A stretch of 17,562 nt of DNA from Marinospirillum alkalitolerans (GTDB lineage Bacteria; Pseudomonadota; Gammaproteobacteria; Pseudomonadales; Halomonadaceae). The translations under genes were made by a program, and so were the position numbers. Under the pieces are notes generated by a model, which saw nothing but the letters and a program-made list of their open reading frames with translations, was not told the origin of the DNA and did not search any database. Positions 13,544 through 17,562 of this stretch are shown here, in pieces. The stretch lies in the NCBI RefSeq assembly GCF_045055655.1, contig NZ_JBANFI010000011.1, positions 1 through 17,562 of the forward strand. Direction: 5' to 3'. The first letter of the stretch is position 1. Every line of letters begins with the position of its first letter.

Positions 13544-14170
13544 ATGAGCAACCGAAAAATCACGGCTTATTTAAGAGTATCAACAGACAGTCAGGACGTG
13601 GATAACCAACGCCACGGTATCCTTGAATATGCCAATGCTCAGGGGTTTTCTGGTTTAGAGTTTGTGGAAGACACTGCCAGCGGCAAGAAGAAGTGGCGGC
13701 AGCGGAAGCTGGGAAAAATGCTGGATGAACTGCCCCAGGGTTCTGTTTTGATTTTTGCTGAAATCAGCCGGATTGCACGTAGCACCCTGCAGGTGTTGGA
13801 GGTGCTGGAAAAATGCACCGAGCAGAAAATTAGCGTTCATATCGCCAAACAAAAAATGATCTTTGATGGTTCACTGCAAGCCACGATTACCGCAACGGTT
13901 TTGGGCATGGCCGCTGAGATCGAAAGGGAGTTTATTTCGATGCGGACGAAAGAGGCACTGGCAGCAAGAAAGAAGGCCGGTAAGATTCTGGGGCGGCCAC
14001 CAGGTAAAGCCGAAAAACTCAAGTTGGATGCCAAGCGGGACCGCATTCAAAAACTGCTGGATAAAAACCTGAGCCAGCGAGCCATCGCCAAGCTTTTAGA
14101 AATCCCTCCATCCAGTCTTAACGACTACATCAAGCGCACGGGCATGAAGTCCAGCCAGTCTCTTTCTTAG
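13544..14170 (+). CDS. Serine recombinase, resolvase/invertase family (second copy, divergent)
   Basis: A 208-residue recombinase distinct from the one at 5355-5903. The catalytic domain has AYLRVSTDSQD (Ser13 nucleophile, Arg11), EISRIARS in place of the common DRLGRS, and AAEIEREFISMRTKEAL; after LGRPPGK comes an HTH (LSQRAIAKLLEIPPSSLNDYIKRTG). It may resolve multimers or invert a segment. The start is set by the conserved domain; the upstream GGGGGTG is rather far (about 10 bases), and a GTTACACC motif touches the ATG, suggesting binding there would block translation or transcription. It follows the helicase gene by 37 bases and may share its transcript. Confidence 0.92.
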   Translation: MSNRKITAYLRVSTDSQDVDNQRHGILEYANAQGFSGLEFVEDTASGKKKWRQRKLGKMLDELPQGSVLIFAEISRIARSTLQVLEVLEKCTEQKISVHIAKQKMIFDGSLQATITATVLGMAAEIEREFISMRTKEALAARKKAGKILGRPPGKAEKLKLDAKRDRIQKLLDKNLSQRAIAKLLEIPPSSLNDYIKRTGMKSSQSLS

Positions 14171-14249
14171 CCTTTTAACACTTTGTGGCACGGAGATAAT
14201 CCGTCTGCACGTCAGCCCATTAAGGGCTTCCGCGCAGATCCGCTGCACC

Positions 14250-14505
14250 CACCCAGCCAAGCGCGTTTTATTTCAGTATTTGCGCTTTTCTGTAATTACA
14301 GCGCTTTCATTGCTCGCGCTCGCATGTCAGCCAGTGCCACTGGTTGGTTTTTTCAGGCTCAGATTAAGCAGGCCAACAGCCGCCAAGGACAAGCTTTTAG
14401 CGGCCAAACCCCACGGCCACAAAGCTTAACCTCGGCTGGCTGGCCTGCTGAGTGGCTTCGTTGCGCATGGCCATCTGCTCACAAGCGGCGCGGCAATTCG
14501 GCGCT
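14250..14505 (+). repeat. Direct repeat A, first copy
   Basis: Near-identical to 17308-17562, with only a few substitutions and indels (for example AGTGCC against GTGCC, and CTCAGATTAAG against CCGAATCAAG). It contains a CTGTAATTACAG palindrome (14290-14301). It continues after 14505 into the GCGCTTGGCTCTCCCGCC sequence also found at positions 38-56. Confidence 0.9.
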
Positions 14506-14592
14506 TTCGCCTTGGCTTTTGGTTATGTGGTTTCTTTCGCCAAGCGCTTGGCTCTCCCGCCCAGCAGCGGAAGTAAAGGAGGGGCCCGTGCA

Positions 14593-14619
14593 ATTCAAGA
14601 TAACCAGGTTATCTTGAAT
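14593..14619. repeat. 27-bp perfect palindrome
   Basis: ATTCAAGATAACC (14593-14605), one central A, then GGTTATCTTGAAT (14607-14619). The 13-bp arms match perfectly. Its inner GATAAC/GTTATC is shared with the inverted repeat at 14678-14708. Confidence 0.8.
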
Positions 14620-14677
14620 CTCTGATTTGGTGGCTCTGCTGGTTTAAAAGCGTCACTGCTGATGGGTTCGTGCTTCG

Positions 14678-14708
14678 GCTCATGATAACTCACGTCGTTA
14701 TCATGAGC
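14678..14708. repeat. 12-bp perfect inverted repeat
   Basis: GCTCATGATAAC (14678-14689), spacer TCACGTC, GTTATCATGAGC (14697-14708). It shares the GATAAC/GTTATC core with the palindrome 59 bp upstream, suggesting one protein or process recognises both. Confidence 0.8.
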
Positions 14709-14740
14709 TTGCAGGGTCAGTGGTGCGTCCTACCCCATCC

Positions 14741-14805
14741 TTGCTTTTCAGCCGCCAAAAAGCGCGGCGGCTTCAAAGCAAGTCCCCCGCCTCCCCCACC
14801 CAGCC
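14741..14805 (+). repeat. Hairpin repeat B, first copy
   Basis: 65 bp matching 17252-17316 with two substitutions. The left part folds as a two-step stem: TTGCTTT (14741-14747) with AAAGCAA (14775-14781) and GCCGCC (14751-14756) with GGCGGC (14766-14771). The right part is pyrimidine-rich. Confidence 0.8.
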
Positions 14806-15107
14806 GGTTTTGGCTGCAAAAACCCATGCTCCTAATCCGTCGCCCGCAGCAAGCGGTAAAGGTCGCAAGCTCCCATACCTTTTTGCTGCTCCCCGCGCCG
14901 GAAAAGTCGCTTTTGCAGCCAAAACCAGCTCTCCCGCCCTTCGGTCGGCGGGAAAACCCTTTAAGAACAGTGTTTTGGCTGGCTTCGCCAGGTTGGTTTC
15001 TTCTTCCTTCACCATCGCAAAACCCGGTTGATTAGGGCGCGGAAGAGTTTTAGCAGTCCGTCTAGTCTGCTGTCCGCGCCCATCTTTTTCGCTGCATCGA
15101 GATTGGC

Positions 15108-15398
15108 TCAAACCTCCCGTTGATTGTGTCGCTGCGCGACACCCTGCGGCGCGCATCCATGCGCTTGCGTGGCGGCTTCGCCGCTGGTGGCTGCGGCGGC
15201 CAGTGCCTCCAGGGCGAATTGCTCAGGATAAGGGCACGGCCTATGGCTTTTTTTGTCTTCCGGTGTCAGATAGTAGCGCAGCATTCGGTCACTGATGCCG
15301 ATTTGCTGGGCCGCTGCTCGAATAGATAAGCCGCTTTTTTCGATCAGTTCCCGCAGCCGCTCGGGGTCTGGGTCGTGTTGATTTGCGTCAGGTTTCAA
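15108..15398 (-). CDS. Xre-like HTH regulator with TTG start
   Basis: A 96-residue protein with an N-terminal HTH: RLRELIEKSGLSIRAAAQQIGISDRMLRYYL (about residues 14-44), followed by an alanine-rich tail. Proteins of this kind act as plasmid transcription regulators. The start is TTG at 15398, supported by AAAGGAG 6-7 bases upstream; no ATG fits. It lies downstream of radC on the same strand but beyond a strong terminator, so it may depend on readthrough or a separate promoter. The last ~30 residues run into repetitive DNA and may not be ancestral. Confidence 0.7.
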   Translation of the reverse strand: MKPDANQHDPDPERLRELIEKSGLSIRAAAQQIGISDRMLRYYLTPEDKKSHRPCPYPEQFALEALAAAATSGEAATQAHGCAPQGVAQRHNQREV

Positions 15399-15422
15399 GA
15401 GTCGCTCCTTTTTTTGGTCCTT

Positions 15423-15444
15423 AAAAAAGCCCCCTTTCGGGGGC
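15423..15444 (-). terminator. Rho-independent terminator after radC
   Basis: On the minus strand GCCCCC, loop GAAA, GGGGGC is followed by six T residues (plus 15423-15428). It begins 8 bases after the radC stop at 15452 and precedes the Xre-like gene. Confidence 0.9.
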
Positions 15445-15451
15445 CTCTGGC

Positions 15452-15973
15452 CTATAAGTTGCCGTGGCTTGCATAGCTATAACAGCCCTTGGCGCTCACA
15501 ATAAAATGATCTAACAGCCTAATGTCTATAGTGCTTAGCGCTTCTTTGATCCGCTGCGTGATCGCGTTGTCTGATCTGCTGGGTTCCAGCAAACCAGATG
15601 GGTGGTTGTGTGCCACGATTACAGCTGCTGCGTTTTGTTGCAGTGCTTTTTTCACAATCTCACGGGGGTACACGCTGGCGGCATCGATGGTGCCAATGGC
15701 CAAAACCTCATGCTTGATTAAATAATGTTGGTTGTCCAGCCAAAGCGCGTGCATTTCTTCATGTTCCAGGGTTGCCATTTTTAACTGCAAATAGCGCTCG
15801 ACTGTTTCGGGCTTAGTAAAGTTGTATTCCAACGCACGGGCAGTCATTTTTTGTTCAATGATCTGCACGGCTTCCGCGATCAGATTTTTTTCTGCGATGC
15901 TGAAAAGCTGGCTGGTGTAACCGGCAAACACATTTTCATATTCATCAGCAAATGCCCATTCTTTGAGTTTCAT
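15452..15973 (-). CDS. radC: RadC-family JAB/MPN domain protein
   Basis: A 173-residue RadC/YicR-family protein with the complete JAMM metal site: AHNHPSG (His122, His124) and PSRSD with Asp135 (residues 131-135), plus an upstream glutamate around 71-73. It lacks the N-terminal HhH domain of chromosomal RadC (about 220 residues), as plasmid and phage versions often do. The biochemical role is unsettled; DNA-repair assignment of RadC is historical. AAGGAG 8 bases before ATG supports the start. It is transcribed from the full-consensus promoter at 16026-16054 and ends at a strong terminator, so it forms a single-gene unit. Confidence 0.92.
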   Translation of the reverse strand: MKLKEWAFADEYENVFAGYTSQLFSIAEKNLIAEAVQIIEQKMTARALEYNFTKPETVERYLQLKMATLEHEEMHALWLDNQHYLIKHEVLAIGTIDAASVYPREIVKKALQQNAAAVIVAHNHPSGLLEPSRSDNAITQRIKEALSTIDIRLLDHFIVSAKGCYSYASHGNL

Positions 15974-16025
15974 CTGTGCTTCTCCTTGGTTTCGCCGCGC
16001 CCAATATTGGCTGGCTTGAGCTTTA

Positions 16026-16054
16026 ATTATATGAACTATTGTTCATAGTGTCAA
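16026..16054 (-). promoter_or_regulatory. Consensus sigma70 promoter of radC with embedded operator
   Basis: On the minus strand TTGACA (plus 16049-16054), a 17-base spacer and TATAAT (plus 16026-16031) match the sigma70 consensus at all 12 positions. The spacer carries a perfect inverted repeat TATGAAC-N4-GTTCATA (16030-16047) overlapping the -10 box. A promoter this strong with such a palindrome is probably held in check by a repressor. Confidence 0.85.
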
Positions 16055-16189
16055 GCATTAGCAAGTTAATTTTTCATGCCTAAAACATTGTTTTGCTTTA
16101 TTTTTTTGGATTTCGTCAGAGATTAGAGCCGTGCGTCTAGGGTTCTGTGCCTGGTTAGGCCGATGCTGTCAGAAACAACCGCTGGACTT

Positions 16190-16232
16190 TTGTATTGTGT
16201 TGTAGATTGTACTATACTACATACAACTACAA
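16190..16232 (+). promoter_or_regulatory. kfrA promoter with nested operator
   Basis: TTGTAT (16190-16195), a 17-base spacer and TATACT (16213-16218) form a sigma70 promoter. TTGTAG (16200-16205) pairs with CTACAA (16227-16232), and inside it TTGTA (16207-16211) pairs with TACAA (16222-16226). The nested repeats cover the -10 box, fitting autorepression, as known for KfrA of IncP plasmids. Confidence 0.75.
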
Positions 16233-16245
16233 AGGAGCTTTTACC

Positions 16246-17169
16246 ATGTCTACGATTACACCCGAGCAGATTCACCAGGTTGCTGATCGCCTGCAGGCCG
16301 AGGGGACACGCCCCACACTGGCCGCTGTGCGCCAAGCTCTGGGCGGCGGTAGCTTCACGACGATCAGTGAGGCGATGAAGAGCTGGCGAGCCCAGGTGCA
16401 GGAAGAGCATGAGCTGGCTTTGGTCCAGGTGCCTGCGGCTTTGGATGAGCGCATGGAACAGCTCAAGCGAGCTGCTTGGGAAGTTGCCCAGCAGGAGGCC
16501 GAAAATCGACTGAAATCAGAGCGCGAAGCCCTAGCTAATCAGCGCCAAGAAATGGATTCGCAGCTGAATGAGCTTCATCAGCTGATGGAGATTTTAGAGA
16601 CTGAGGCCAGTGAAAAAGATGCGGCTTTGGCTTCTTTGCGGGCTTCGTCTGCTGAAGAGCTGGCTTTGTTAAAGCAGCAGAAGGAAGAGCAGAGCCGCTC
16701 CTTTTCGGATCAGTTGGGCCAGTTGAAAGGGGAATTGGCAGAGAAAAACAGTGAGCTGAAAAAGCTTGGTGAACAGCTAGGATTGACACAGAGAGAGCTT
16801 AGCGCATCAGGTACCGAGCTGATTGGAATGCGCGCGAAAGCCGAAAGCTATCACCGTGAAAACCAGACGTTGACTCAAAATATGGAGTATTACCGCGATT
16901 TGCAGACTCGATCAGAGGCCAAAGTTGATCGTCTGCAAAACGAGCTGGATCAACTGCATGAGGCTATGTCAGAGCAGAAGTCGAAGAATGAGGCTTTAGC
17001 GGCTCAGGCCGTGATGCATGTTGCAGAACTTGAGAAGCTGCAGGCGTTAGAGAAAACATTAAGAGCCAAGAACGAAGAACTCGCCCAGAAGCTGGCCCGA
17101 GCGGAAGTTTTTGAGCAGCTACTTGAGGAAGAAAAGAAGAAAGAGGCGGACAGCGCAGCTCAGAAATGA
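16246..17169 (+). CDS. kfrA: KfrA-like DNA-binding coiled-coil protein
   Basis: A 307-residue protein with the KfrA N-terminal DNA-binding domain (ITPEQIHQVADRLQAEGTRPTLAAVRQALGGGSFTTISEAMKSW, about 4-50) followed by an almost continuous alpha-helical coiled coil from about 65 to the end, rich in Glu, Lys, Gln and Leu. KfrA proteins repress their own promoter and aid stable inheritance, probably by bridging plasmid copies or acting with partition proteins. ATG at 16246 is chosen because AAAGGAG lies 8 bases upstream; the frame extends to 16195 but that part overlaps the promoter and operator. It stands alone and divergent from radC across 272 bp. Confidence 0.92.
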   Translation: MSTITPEQIHQVADRLQAEGTRPTLAAVRQALGGGSFTTISEAMKSWRAQVQEEHELALVQVPAALDERMEQLKRAAWEVAQQEAENRLKSEREALANQRQEMDSQLNELHQLMEILETEASEKDAALASLRASSAEELALLKQQKEEQSRSFSDQLGQLKGELAEKNSELKKLGEQLGLTQRELSASGTELIGMRAKAESYHRENQTLTQNMEYYRDLQTRSEAKVDRLQNELDQLHEAMSEQKSKNEALAAQAVMHVAELEKLQALEKTLRAKNEELAQKLARAEVFEQLLEEEKKKEADSAAQK

Positions 17170-17251
17170 GGGCCTGTTGAGTTCAAGAAAGAGGAGCGCG
17201 TCCGCTGGTTGATCCTATCACTGGTAGACGATCTCTGCATCCTAGGCCCGC

Positions 17252-17316
17252 TTGCTTTTCAGCCGCCAAAAGGCGCGGTGGCTTCAAAGCAAGTCCCCCG
17301 CCTCCCCCACCCAGCC
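17252..17316 (+). repeat. Hairpin repeat B, second copy
   Basis: Matches 14741-14805. One change turns GGCGGC into GGTGGC, which still pairs with GCCGCC as a G-U wobble in RNA. Unlike the first copy, it runs directly into repeat A. Confidence 0.8.
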
Positions 17317-17562
17317 AAGCGCTCTTTATTTCAGTATTTGCGCTTTTCTGTAATTACAGCGCTTTCATTGCTCGCGCTCGCGTGTCAGCCGTGCCACTGG
17401 TTGGTTTTTTCAGGCCCGAATCAAGCAGGCCAACAGCCGCCAAGGACAAGCTTTTAGCGGCCAAACCCCACGGCCACAAAGCTTAACCTCGGCTGGCTGG
17501 CCTGCTGAGTGGCTTCGTTGCGCATGGCCATCTGCTCACAAGCGGCGCGGCAATTCGGCGCT
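17308..17562 (+). repeat. Direct repeat A, second copy, cut by window end
   Basis: Near-identical to 14250-14505. Together with repeat B it fills the 393 bases after kfrA; the first 80 bases of that stretch (17170-17251) show nothing recognisable. The CTGTAATTACAG palindrome is conserved (17348-17359). The copy is still matching when the window ends. Confidence 0.9.

Larger units (their letters stand above)
14171..15107. other. Gene-free repeat-rich region
   Basis: No open frame here has a ribosome site or protein-like composition; the frames seen are low-complexity translations of repeats. The stretch contains direct repeat A (14250-14505), a GCCAAGCGCTTGGC palindrome (14539-14552), two long inverted repeats (14593-14619, 14678-14708), hairpin repeat B (14741-14805) and a copy of the CTCCCGCC/GGCGGG hairpin (14931-14952). 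Such density of secondary structure without genes suggests an origin, recombination or structural-RNA role rather than coding. Confidence 0.6.

Noticed and set aside
14593..14619. Xer/dif recombination site
   Set aside because: The arms are perfectly palindromic with a 1-base centre; dif sites need two 11-bp arms with a 6-8-base centre and a recognisable XerD half, which I do not see.
14773..15156. 127-residue minus-strand open frame and overlapping plus-strand frames in 14183-15035
   Set aside because: Low-complexity Arg/Ala/Pro-rich translations of repeats with no ribosome site; they coincide with duplicated non-coding DNA.
1..17562. CRISPR array, tRNA, rRNA, relaxase/oriT or IS element
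   Set aside because: No regularly spaced short repeats, cloverleaf sequences, relaxase motifs or transposase genes were found on either strand.

Overview
The window looks like most or all of a low-copy plasmid (or plasmid-derived element) from a gammaproteobacterium. The basis is protein style and content: a ParF/ParG-type partition pair, a KfrA coiled-coil protein, a plasmid-type RadC, two small serine recombinases, and a large zinc-ribbon/SF2-helicase protein that is the best candidate for the replication initiator. I see no rRNA, tRNA, relaxase, oriT, transposase, CRISPR array or integron integrase. The host genus cannot be fixed from the sequence alone.

Layout. Positions 1-4540 are an AT-richer accessory block. 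It holds a bidirectional terminator, a tail-anchored unknown protein, and a complete C-protein-regulated type II restriction-modification system: endonuclease and controller on the minus strand, divergent cytosine-5 methyltransferase on the plus strand. Two integron gene cassettes follow, lying in minus orientation, with one textbook attC site (4214-4300) and one truncated attC (about 3361-3437). One cassette carries a DUF2971 protein and the other a 78-residue unknown. Positions 4680-5903 carry a DnaQ-like exonuclease and a resolvase/invertase behind a cluster of TTTTGAAC repeats.

Positions 5869-7302 carry, on the minus strand, parA, a ParG-like ribbon-helix-helix gene and two small unknown genes. 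Positions 7477-10152 are a compact minus-strand membrane operon: a P-loop ATPase with C-terminal membrane segments, a secreted TolC-half-like protein, a Cys/Trp-rich small protein, a YdjM-family membrane protein, a small membrane peptide and an 80-residue unknown. I do not recognise this combination as a known system, and it is the main candidate for something undescribed. Positions 10313-14170 (plus strand) hold a small unknown gene, a perfect 12-bp hairpin, the 874-residue replication-type protein and a second serine recombinase preceded by three GTTACACC motifs.

Positions 14171-17562 are a repeat-rich region. Two copies of a roughly 255-bp direct repeat and two copies of a 65-bp hairpin repeat flank two long palindromes, an Xre-like regulator, radC with a full-consensus sigma70 promoter, and kfrA with a nested operator. 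The last repeat copy runs off the window end, and its continuation in the first copy leads to the same sequence found at positions 38-56. This suggests a circular molecule opened within a repeat.

Taken together: replication (10882-13506), partition (6446-7302), multimer resolution (two recombinases) and KfrA maintain the element. The restriction-modification system and cassettes are cargo that could add post-segregational stability and phage defence. The membrane operon is an unexplained envelope function.
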